Shown here piece by piece: positions 26,828 through 33,731 of a stretch of 64,000 nt of DNA (position 1 is the first letter of the stretch; each line of letters opens with the position of its first letter). Under the pieces are notes generated by a model. The model was not told the DNA's origin. It was given only the letters and a program-made list of their open reading frames with translations, and searched no databases. Both the position numbers and the translations under genes were made by a program. This DNA is from VXYL01 sp965208525 (GTDB taxonomy: Bacteria; Pseudomonadota; Gammaproteobacteria; Pseudomonadales; Azotimanducaceae): the NCBI GenBank assembly GCA_965208525.1, contig OZ242340.1:62001-126000 (forward strand), written 5' to 3'.

Positions 26828-27310
26828 ATGGAACAGAACATCCGCGTGGCCGATGAGGTTTGGCTTGCGGCAGCGTCGCTGCATCGAGCGCAACCGGATC
26901 GCACGGACTTTACCGTCTCCGAGATCATCGCCCAGGCAGAAGCGGCCAATGTCACCGGCAAACCCCTTCGACCCGGCGTCAAGGTGCATGTCAATCAGCA
27001 CTGCGTGGCCAATCGGGCGCCGAATCCGGGCAGGTATCGGATGCTCGTCGAAACCGGGCCGCGCCGACGGAGGTTGTATCTCCCTGGCGACCCGTGCCAT
27101 CCGAAGCGGAGCACGGGCAAGGACGTTCCTGAGGCAAGCGAGATTCCTAGTTCCTATCGCGACCTGGTTGCGTGGTACCGCGACACCTTCACGAAAGGAA
27201 CTGATGGCGGGACCCAGGACCCGATCCTTGCCATGCGTGGTCTCGGCAAGGCGCTCTGGGCGAACGAAGATGCGGATGCCTACGTGCGGCGCCAGCGGCA
27301 GGGTTGGTGA
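26828..27310 (+). CDS. Putative non-canonical antitoxin or DNA-binding partner of PIN toxin
   Basis: A 160-residue protein ending one base inside the PIN toxin start (TGATG), so it is the upstream partner of a toxin-antitoxin pair. It is larger than VapB proteins and lacks a ribbon-helix-helix or AbrB-like N-terminus. Residues 20-70 (DFTVSEIIAQAEAANV .. GVKVHVNQHCVANRAPNPGRYRML) read like a winged-helix domain as found in uncharacterised DUF proteins. The C-terminal part (PSSYRDLVAWYRDTF .. LGKALWANEDADAYVRRQR) could neutralise the toxin. Antitoxin role is inferred from position. Confidence 0.65.
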   Translation: MEQNIRVADEVWLAAASLHRAQPDRTDFTVSEIIAQAEAANVTGKPLRPGVKVHVNQHCVANRAPNPGRYRMLVETGPRRRRLYLPGDPCHPKRSTGKDVPEASEIPSSYRDLVAWYRDTFTKGTDGGTQDPILAMRGLGKALWANEDADAYVRRQRQGW

Positions 27311-27732
27311 TGAGTCGCATCTTCTGGGACACCAACCTCTTCATCTACCTACTCGAGGACAAGGAGGAACTTACCGAACGCGTCGTAGCGCTGCGCGAAC
27401 GCATGAAAGAGCGCAGCGACGAACTCCTCACATCAACGCTCACCGTTGGCGAAATCCTCGTCCGTCCCCTTGAAGCCGGCGATGAGCAACTTGCCGAACA
27501 GTACGAGCATGTGTTGGCCGCTGCAGCCACCATTCTGCCTTTCGATGGCCTCGCAGCGCGCGAGTTCGCAAGCATCCGTCGCGACCGAACCATCCGTCCG
27601 CCGGATGCCATTCAACTTGCCTGTGCCGCGGTCGCCGGCGTGGACCTTTTCATCACGAACGATCAGCGCCTCAGCCGCAAGGTCGTGCCTGGCATCCATT
27701 TCATCCAATCACTGAATACGGCGGCGCTTTGA
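27310..27732 (+). CDS. PIN-domain ribonuclease toxin, VapC type
   Basis: A 140-residue PIN domain with the acidic metal-binding residues Asp7 (FWDTNLF), Glu48 (TVGEIL), Asp99 (RPPDAIQLA) and Asp118 (ITNDQR) all present, so it should be an active Mg2+-dependent RNase. ATG 27310 overlaps the stop of the upstream gene. TTG 27304 and GTG 27307 lie in frame just before but add nothing. Confidence 0.85.
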   Translation: MSRIFWDTNLFIYLLEDKEELTERVVALRERMKERSDELLTSTLTVGEILVRPLEAGDEQLAEQYEHVLAAAATILPFDGLAAREFASIRRDRTIRPPDAIQLACAAVAGVDLFITNDQRLSRKVVPGIHFIQSLNTAAL

Positions 27733-27760
27733 CCTGTCAACTCAAACGGAGGAGCAAGCC

Positions 27761-28230
27761 ATGAGCGAAAGGACCATCAGCGGCATCCGATTCACCGGGC
27801 CTGTACTCGTGGAACCAAACGCACCCAGGGCGGGAGACCTTGGGAGTTCATGCCACAATTGAATTATGCAAAGAGGAGCACGAAACGCCTAAACCGCCAC
27901 GGCCACGGCCCATTCTGCCGGTTCGAGACGCGGGGACTACCCCACATTCGCGGCGTGTATGCCTTGGCGGTGGACAACAATGTGGTATACGCCGGCAAGG
28001 CGACCGATCTCGCGACTCGTTGGGGCTCTCAGGGCTACGGCTCGATCTCTCCGGCGAATTGCTTTGTCGGCGGCCAATCCACCAACTGCCGCGTGAATCA
28101 CGAAATCCTGCTTGCCACACGAGCTGGATCAACGGTCGAAATCTGGTTCCGAGCGGAGCCGGATGCCGAGCGCGCGGAGCAAATCCTGATTCGACAGCTC
28201 AATCCCGCATGGAACATCCAAGTGCCGTGA
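27761..28230 (+). pseudogene. GIY-YIG nuclease-superfamily protein, single-base frameshift
   Basis: GGAGGAGCAAGCC precedes ATG 27761, which begins MSERTISGIRFTGPVLVEPNAPRA and stops early at 27862. Near 27832-27834 one G is missing; adding it continues as GRPWEFMPQLNYAKR into the frame that runs to 28230. The joined protein of about 156 residues has GVY (GVYALAV), YAG in place of YIG (VVYAGKATDL), the Arg in TRW, and Glu and Asn in AEQILIRQLNPAWN, so the GIY-YIG fold and catalytic residues are largely kept. It follows the PIN module by 28 bases. Confidence 0.72.
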
Positions 28231-28255
28231 GGCGGACTGCTTAGGCAGCCTGGGC

Positions 28256-28540
28256 CTAGTCGTCCGGGCGGCCCTTCGTGCTGTCCCCCCGCCGGTTGAT
28301 CAGGCGATCGGGGTCGGCCATGGGGGTATTGCGCATGGCTTGGTCCACTCGCTTGTCGTACTTGGGGTCGAGGCGGGCGGTTTTGGAGCGGGCGGAGAGG
28401 TGGACGGAGGGGCGGGAGAGGATTCGGGGGGCGGGTTTGGCGCAGTGCTCGCACAGCACCTCGGTGGGGATGGCGTTGATGCTGGCGAGGTGGGTGCTTA
28501 CCTTGCCGCAGGACTCGCAGCGGTATTCGTAGATTGGCAC
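28256..28540 (-). CDS. FmdB-type zinc-ribbon protein of di-iron cluster
   Basis: A 94-residue small protein beginning MPIYEYRCESCG, the signature of the FmdB regulatory/zinc-ribbon family. Cysteines 8, 11, 30 and 33 form two CxxC knuckles for Zn or a rubredoxin-like Fe site. The C-terminal half is basic and disordered-looking. GTG 28540 has GGAGAAACGCCAAC upstream. It is the last of five same-strand genes with gaps of 46-66 bases. FmdB proteins often accompany multicomponent enzymes; here it could shuttle electrons or assist assembly, which is inference. Confidence 0.75.
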   Translation of the reverse strand: MPIYEYRCESCGKVSTHLASINAIPTEVLCEHCAKPAPRILSRPSVHLSARSKTARLDPKYDKRVDQAMRNTPMADPDRLINRRGDSTKGRPDD

Positions 28541-28586
28541 GTTGGCGTTTCTCCGGGGCGGCTACGTGCAGAGCCTGCAGGAGCCG

Positions 28587-28988
28587 TTAGCGCCGGGCTG
28601 CCCTTGTGGCTGCCTTGGCGCCTTTGTCCACCAACGCTTGCAGGGAGAGGTGAAAGCGTTCGAACTTGAGGCGGGCGAGGGGGTCTGGGGCCTGGACGAT
28701 GTTGCGGTCGATGTCGAGGCTGACCAAGGAGGGCCCACGGCCGTCGGCGCGTTGGCGGAGGTAGTTGGTCCAGTTGCGGGCGGGCATGTCGATGACGAGT
28801 TCCCAGTCGCGCAGGTCGTTTTCGTCCACGTCCTGCACCTTCGTCACCTCAAAGGCTTCGAAGGTAACGCCGCGGGCCACCGCGCCGGCCTTGAAGGCGA
28901 TTCGCATGTCGGTGGAGCCGAGCTTGCGGAAGGCCGGGTCGGAGTTGACGGCCTTTGCGGCCCGGTCCAGCCAGTCGAGGTGCGCCAT
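28587..28988 (-). CDS. SCP2-like small protein B of di-iron cluster
   Basis: A 133-residue protein whose layout resembles SCP2-type lipid-carrier domains (alternating strand pattern, ELVIDMPARNWTNYL, then LSLDIDRN-type strand). It is a paralog of the next gene upstream (29054-29485): both share W-D/F-D at the start, DMxxxxW, a G-rich loop and a SLDIDR/TLDLER strand. GGAGG precedes ATG 28988. Likely role is binding a hydrophobic substrate for the di-iron proteins; the SCP2 assignment itself is tentative. Confidence 0.6.
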   Translation of the reverse strand: MAHLDWLDRAAKAVNSDPAFRKLGSTDMRIAFKAGAVARGVTFEAFEVTKVQDVDENDLRDWELVIDMPARNWTNYLRQRADGRGPSLVSLDIDRNIVQAPDPLARLKFERFHLSLQALVDKGAKAATRAARR

Positions 28989-29053
28989 GTTCGTTCGTCG
29001 CCTCCGCTTCGGGTGGTCGGGAGTGGGAGAAAGAGGGGGTCTGGCCCGGCCCG

Positions 29054-29485
29054 TCAGAAGTCGGTTCGGATGCGGGCCGAGGCGTTGAAGAAATACTGGA
29101 ACGTCTGGTTGTAGCGGAAGAATAGGTCTTCGCGGTATTGGTCGCCGTGGTGGGAGGTGGCGAGGCCGTCTTCGCGTTCGAGGTCAAGCGTGTTGAGGGT
29201 GTGGTGTCGGTCGGCGCCGTTGTTGCTGTGGATGTTGGCGATCATCTCGCGCCAGTCGGCGGGGGCCATGTCGAGGTAGAAGTCCACGTCGTCGAGCGCC
29301 GCGTCGTCTGCCTTGACCGCTTCAGTGCACTCGACGCCCTCGAACGTGAGAACAAAGACGTCCTTGCCCACCTTCATGCCGGCAACGCAGTTGCAGTAGC
29401 CGCCACCGCCGCCCTGCACGGACTCGTCGCCGTTGAACACTTCGCGCACGGCGTCGAACCAGCGCACGGAGGGGAATTTCGCCAT
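29054..29485 (-). CDS. SCP2-like small protein A of di-iron cluster
   Basis: A 143-residue paralog of the following gene. It has VRWFDAVREVFNGDE at the N-terminus, a Gly/Cys-rich GGGGGYCNCVAGMKVG, VDFYLDMAPADWREMIANI and a C-terminal aromatic helix (DLFFRYNQTFQYFF). The cysteine pair CNC and the HH in DRHHTLN are not shared by its partner. It lies 51 bases after the ferritin-like beta gene. Same tentative carrier role. Confidence 0.6.
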   Translation of the reverse strand: MAKFPSVRWFDAVREVFNGDESVQGGGGGYCNCVAGMKVGKDVFVLTFEGVECTEAVKADDAALDDVDFYLDMAPADWREMIANIHSNNGADRHHTLNTLDLEREDGLATSHHGDQYREDLFFRYNQTFQYFFNASARIRTDF

Positions 29486-29536
29486 TGCGGACGGTGCCTT
29501 ACGTTTGTTGATCGGTGCGGGCGACTGGCCTAGTCG

Positions 29537-30724
29537 TCAGGCGGCGACGCTCGCGCCGGCGTGACGGTTGAGCGGCGGCGGCATCGCTTCCGCCGGGGCC
29601 CTGGCGATGCCGAGCCAGCGGCAGTAGCCGAGATGCGTCTGCATGAAGTCCGCCATCATTTCTTCATACGTCTCCATGCCTTGCCTCCGGGCACCGCGAA
29701 TGCCGCGGCCGAAGATGATGGCGAGGGCTTCCCGCAAGGCCGGGTCGCGCAGGTCGCGGGTGAGCACGCGGTCGCCGATAGCCAGCACAGTGGCCAGCAC
29801 TGCTGGCTGCTCGTCGTCGTGGGCGACGGCGAAGTGGAGGTGGTCGAGGCCATAGGTGAGCAACCGCGCCTTGTCTTGCAGCACGTGCTCGTAGATGAAG
29901 CGTTCGGCGTCGTTGTAGGCGTGGCGGGCGAGGTACTTGAGGATGGTCATGGTGAAGACGGCGCGCACCAGGACGAGATAGGCGACGGTAGCGGACCAGC
30001 CGCCGCTGCTCTCCAGGATCATGCGGTTCACCTGCCCTGGCCCTTCGACGCCGAGACCGCCGCCGTTCACCAATGCGCGCTTGCGGAAGCACTCGTAGTG
30101 CTTGGCGGCGTCGAAGCTGGCGGTGGCAAGGTACTGCTTCACCTCGTGGTAGCCATAGACCATCTGGTGCTGCCAGCCGGCGATGGTCTCGATCTCGACG
30201 TTGGCGAACTGCGAAAGCTCGGTGCAGACCTGGCAGATGGCGCGCTCGATGTCGTCCGGAAGCTTGTCGATGGTGTTCCACGGCACGTCGGTTGCCGGTG
30301 CCCAGCGGCGCTGGATGGCTTCTTCGTAGAGGTCGGCGGCGGAGTCGGCCCACATGCCCACCTTCTCGCGTACCGCGTAGCCCACAGGAGGCATGCCCTT
30401 GCGCGGCACGGCGCCACGGGGGTTGCGGCTCTGATCGCTCCACTGCATCGGGATCTCGCCGTAGATGCCGACGTTCAGGTCGCCCAGGCGCAGGCCCGCC
30501 TTGCCGGGCTTGACGCGCATACCCCATTGGCGGGTCTTGTTCATCCAGTCGAGCACGGGCTCAAGCTTTTCCGGCTGGCCCGAATCCCCCTTGCCTTGGG
30601 CTTGCGAAGACACCAGCGTCGGGGTGGCAGCGATGGCGGGGTCGCTCGCAGCGGAAGGCTTTGCCGACGCGGCAGGGGCCTTCCTTGCCTTGCGGGCTTT
30701 GCTCGCCTTGGAACTCTTGGCCAT
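29537..30724 (-). CDS. Ferritin-like protein, degenerate (non-metal) paralog, beta subunit
   Basis: A 395-residue paralog of the gene at 30790-31857 with an extra Lys/Ala/Ser-rich N-terminal tail of about 50 residues. Shared core segments include RxWxPATDVPWxTIxxLPDDIExAxCQ and FRKRAxxNGGGL. The four-helix metal site is gone: ligands Glu130, Glu164, Glu214, Glu244 and His247 of the partner align with Gln172, Ala206, Val253, Lys285 and Leu288; only His209 is kept. It should therefore be a structural or regulatory subunit, like the beta subunits of multicomponent monooxygenases. Not a pseudogene: the frame and hydrophobic pattern are intact. Confidence 0.7.
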   Translation of the reverse strand: MAKSSKASKARKARKAPAASAKPSAASDPAIAATPTLVSSQAQGKGDSGQPEKLEPVLDWMNKTRQWGMRVKPGKAGLRLGDLNVGIYGEIPMQWSDQSRNPRGAVPRKGMPPVGYAVREKVGMWADSAADLYEEAIQRRWAPATDVPWNTIDKLPDDIERAICQVCTELSQFANVEIETIAGWQHQMVYGYHEVKQYLATASFDAAKHYECFRKRALVNGGGLGVEGPGQVNRMILESSGGWSATVAYLVLVRAVFTMTILKYLARHAYNDAERFIYEHVLQDKARLLTYGLDHLHFAVAHDDEQPAVLATVLAIGDRVLTRDLRDPALREALAIIFGRGIRGARRQGMETYEEMMADFMQTHLGYCRWLGIARAPAEAMPPPLNRHAGASVAA

Positions 30725-30789
30725 AGGGATTACGGCTCCGTCTTGTGCTGACAGGGCTGGAAGTTGGGGGTGGTGAGGGCCGCCTTCGG

Positions 30790-31857
30790 TCAGGCGGCCT
30801 CCTCGAACATCTCCATCAGGCGCGAACGGCCGTTCTCGAAGCGCTCGCCAAATCCGGCGGAAACGATGCGCTTCTTGTATTCGCGGAACTGGCGCCGGCG
30901 AATGGCCGTGAGCATGTTCATGCCCTCGTCGAACTTGTCCTTGCCGCCGCCGAGCAGGATGGCGAGGGATTCCCCCACGGGACCGCCGCGGGCGGCCGGA
31001 TTGCCGACGCCGGAGACGATCTGCCCTTCTGCCTCGTCGAGATAGCAGTGGATCTCCTCCCGGCGTTCTGGGGCTGCGGCGGACATATAGCGCATGTGCA
31101 TCACGCCGAACGCCACGTGTCGAGCTTCGTCCTGGGCGCAGAGGCGGTACATGGCCTTCTCGGCCTCGTTCTGCGCCATCAGTTCGCCCATGCGGAACAT
31201 GGTGAGCACCGCGCCTTCACCGGAGAGGTGCAGGCGGGAGGACATCTCGGTGAAGTCCCGGGAGAGGTCGATGCTGCCGACGAAGCCGGAAGTTGCGCCG
31301 GTGGCCTGCATCAGGCCACCGCCGTTGGCCATGGCACGCTTGCGGAAGACGTCCATGTGGCGGGACTCGTCCATCACCTGCGCGAGGAGCACCTGACGCG
31401 CTTCGAAGAAATCGGGCGTCGTCTCCGATACCCAACGGGCAGGAACGTCGCCAGCGACGAACTCCACCTCGGTGAAGAAGGTGGCGAGCTGGCATTCGGC
31501 CTGCTCGATGTCGTCGGGCAGCGGCTCGATGGTGTGCCAGGGGACGTCGGTGGCCGAACTCCACTGCCGCTGCAGCGCTTCCTCGTAGAGGAACGAGGCG
31601 TTGTCGAGCCAGATTTCGTTCTTGGTACGCACGGCGTAGTTGCCGATGCGATAGCTGCCGGGGCGGGGTGCAGAGCCTCGCGGGCGACCGGTGAGGTTGT
31701 CGCTCACGTCCGGCGTTTCGCCGTACTCGCCGATCTGGATGTCGGCCAAGGTGAGGCCGTAGCGGCTCTCCTCCGCCTTCGTGTCCCAGGGGCCTTTCTC
31801 ATCCATCCAGCCGAGATCGAGCTCGTGCTCGCCGCTGGTGTCCACCGCCTCGCTCAT
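30790..31857 (-). CDS. Ferritin-like di-iron oxygenase, catalytic alpha subunit
   Basis: A 355-residue protein with a complete ferritin-like di-iron site: Glu130 on helix 1 (TFFTEVEF), E164-x-x-H167 on helix 2 (VMDESRHMDVF), Glu214 on helix 3 (SGEGAVLTM) and E244-x-x-H247 on helix 4 (AQDEARHVAFG). Such sites activate O2 for hydroxylation, desaturation or N-oxygenation. ATG 31857 is chosen for AAGGA eight bases ahead; the frame is open upstream only through a repeat. First gene of the five-gene cluster down to 28256. I do not recognise a characterised homolog with this gene context. Confidence 0.75.
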   Translation of the reverse strand: MSEAVDTSGEHELDLGWMDEKGPWDTKAEESRYGLTLADIQIGEYGETPDVSDNLTGRPRGSAPRPGSYRIGNYAVRTKNEIWLDNASFLYEEALQRQWSSATDVPWHTIEPLPDDIEQAECQLATFFTEVEFVAGDVPARWVSETTPDFFEARQVLLAQVMDESRHMDVFRKRAMANGGGLMQATGATSGFVGSIDLSRDFTEMSSRLHLSGEGAVLTMFRMGELMAQNEAEKAMYRLCAQDEARHVAFGVMHMRYMSAAAPERREEIHCYLDEAEGQIVSGVGNPAARGGPVGESLAILLGGGKDKFDEGMNMLTAIRRRQFREYKKRIVSAGFGERFENGRSRLMEMFEEAA

Positions 31858-31969
31858 TCGGGTAGGTCCTTTTCCGCCTAGCGGACAACTATAACCCGCT
31901 GACGCCTCGATGAGGCAAGCGATTTCCTTGTATGTCGTTTTCGGGCGTGTCGGACACCGGCGGTGGACG

Positions 31970-32085
31970 GGCCATCGGAGGGAAGGCATTCTGCCTTCCC
32001 TCGCGCCGTCAGGCGCGCGGGTCGCGCTCGCCGGAAAAAACGCTATCGGCGTTAGGGAAGGCAGAATGCCTTCCCTCCGATGGCC
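31970..32085. repeat. Nested 32-bp perfect inverted repeat
   Basis: Arms 31970-32001 and 32054-32085 are exact reverse complements (32 of 32), separated by 52 bases. Each arm itself folds: AGGGAAGGCA-TTC-TGCCTTCCCT (31979-32001 and 32054-32076). The spacer has two further small hairpins. It lies in the gap between the divergent di-iron cluster and purM. No transposase is present; it could be a MITE-like element or two head-to-head REP units. Confidence 0.85.
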
Positions 32086-32161
32086 CCGCTTGCCTTGGCG
32101 GGGTTGCCGCAGTCTCGCGAAGCGCACACAATTTTTCGGTCACTTTCTTTGGCGGGGGGCT

Positions 32162-33184
32162 ATGGCGCTCACATATCGCGATGCTGGTGTGGATGTGGAC
32201 GCGGGCAACGACCTTGTGCGTCGCATAGCCGGCACGGTTCGGGCGACGCATCGACCGGAGATGCAGGGCGGCTTTGGCGGGTTTGCCGCGGTCACAGCCT
32301 TGCCGGCGGGCTACCGAGAGCCGCTCCTGGTGTCGGGCACGGATGGGGTGGGCACCAAGCTCAAGCTCGCCATCGAACACGACCGGCATGACACGGTGGG
32401 GCAAGACCTCGTCGCCATGTGTGCCAACGATGTCCTCGTGAGCGGCGCGGAGCCGTTCCTGTTCCTCGACTACTACGCCACCGGGGCGCTCGATGTGGAT
32501 GTCGCCGAGCGCGTGATTCGCGGCGTCGCCCGAGGTTGCGAGATGGCGGGCTGCTCGCTTGCCGGAGGCGAGACGGCGGAGATGCCGGGGTTCTATGTCG
32601 ACGGCGAATACGACCTTGCCGGCTTCTGCGTCGGCGTGGTGGAGAAGGAGCAACTGGTCACCGGCGCGGCCATTGAGGTCGGCGACGTGCTGGTCGGGCT
32701 TGCGTCCAGCGGCCCGCACTCCAACGGTTACTCGCTCATTCGCCGCATCCTTGACGATCTTGGCGCAAGCGATGCGGGGCTGGTCGAAGACTTGCTCGCA
32801 CCCACGCGCATCTATGTGCGGGCGGTGCATGCGGTGACCCAACGCATCCACGGCATGTGTCACATCACCGGCGGTGGCTTTGTCGAAAACGTGCCGCGCA
32901 TGTTTGGCGAGCGCTCGGACTTGGCGGCCGACATCGATCTCGATGCCTGGCAGCGCCCGGATGTGTTCCACTTCCTCCAGCAGGCCGGCAACGTTGCCGA
33001 GGCGGAGATGCTGCGCACGTTCAACCTCGGCATCGGCTTCATCCTCTGCGTGGCGGCGGAGGATGCGACACAAGTTGTCGCGGAGCTCGGGAGCGCGGGC
33101 GAGAGCGCCTGGCGTATCGGCACGGTGGTGCCGGCCGGCGCGGCCGTAGCGCCGGGGCATCTGCTCACACCTTCGGAGGGGTGA
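32162..33184 (+). CDS. purM: Phosphoribosylformylglycinamidine cyclo-ligase PurM
   Basis: Makes aminoimidazole ribotide (AIR) from FGAM with ATP in purine synthesis, 340 residues. Hallmarks are SGTDGVGTKLKLA, the LAGGETAEMPGFY loop, LASSGPHSNGYSLIRR and CHITGGGFVENVPR. ATG 32162 follows a G-rich site. It is not followed by purN as in many proteobacteria; instead its 3' end overlaps the convergent dcd gene by 20 bases. Confidence 0.95.
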   Translation: MALTYRDAGVDVDAGNDLVRRIAGTVRATHRPEMQGGFGGFAAVTALPAGYREPLLVSGTDGVGTKLKLAIEHDRHDTVGQDLVAMCANDVLVSGAEPFLFLDYYATGALDVDVAERVIRGVARGCEMAGCSLAGGETAEMPGFYVDGEYDLAGFCVGVVEKEQLVTGAAIEVGDVLVGLASSGPHSNGYSLIRRILDDLGASDAGLVEDLLAPTRIYVRAVHAVTQRIHGMCHITGGGFVENVPRMFGERSDLAADIDLDAWQRPDVFHFLQQAGNVAEAEMLRTFNLGIGFILCVAAEDATQVVAELGSAGESAWRIGTVVPAGAAVAPGHLLTPSEG

Positions 33185-33731
33185 CTCCCTTCTGCCCCTG
33201 ATACTTGCCGCCCCGGTCCAGGTAGGTCGTCTCGCACACCTCGTCGCTCTGGAAGAACACTAGCTGGGCGACGCCCTCGTTGGCGTAGATCTTGGCCGGC
33301 AGGTTGGTGGTGTTGGAGAACTCCAGGGTCACGTGGCCTTCCCATTCCGGTTCGAGCGGCGTGACGTTGACGATGATGCCGCAGCGGGCGTAGGTGGACT
33401 TGCCGACGCACAGCGTCAGCACGTCGCGCGGGATGCGGAAATACTCCACCGTGCTCGCGAGCGCGAAGGAGTTGGGCGGGACGATGCAGGTGTCGCCCGT
33501 GACGTCCACGAAGCTGCGCTCGTCGAAGTTCTTCGGATCGACGATGGCGGAGTGAATGTTGGTGAACACCTTGAACTCCGCCGCGCAGCGCACGTCGTAG
33601 CCGTAGCTCGACACGCCATAGGAGATCACGCGGTCGCCAGCGATGCGCCGAACCTGCTGCGGCTCGAACGGCTCGATCATGCGTTCGCGACGCGCCATGT
33701 CGCGGATCCAGCGGTCGGACTTGATGGTCAT
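33165..33731 (-). CDS. dcd: dCTP deaminase
   Basis: Converts dCTP to dUTP for thymidylate synthesis, 188 residues, close to the E. coli length. Motifs are SSYGYDVRCA, VGKSTYARCGIIVNVTPLEPEWEGHVTLEFSN (catalytic Glu in TLEF) and IYANEGVAQLVFFQ. Its ATG overlaps the stop of mrp (ATGA), so the two are coupled, and its last 20 bases overlap the convergent purM end. Confidence 0.95.
   Translation of the reverse strand: MTIKSDRWIRDMARRERMIEPFEPQQVRRIAGDRVISYGVSSYGYDVRCAAEFKVFTNIHSAIVDPKNFDERSFVDVTGDTCIVPPNSFALASTVEYFRIPRDVLTLCVGKSTYARCGIIVNVTPLEPEWEGHVTLEFSNTTNLPAKIYANEGVAQLVFFQSDEVCETTYLDRGGKYQGQKGVTPPKV

Noticed and set aside
27761..27862. Independent 33-residue peptide after the PIN toxin
   Set aside because: Better explained as the N-terminus of the frameshifted GIY-YIG gene.
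31858..32127. N-terminal extension of the di-iron alpha subunit
   Set aside because: The frame is open but runs through the nested inverted repeat and lacks protein character; a ribosome site sits before 31857.
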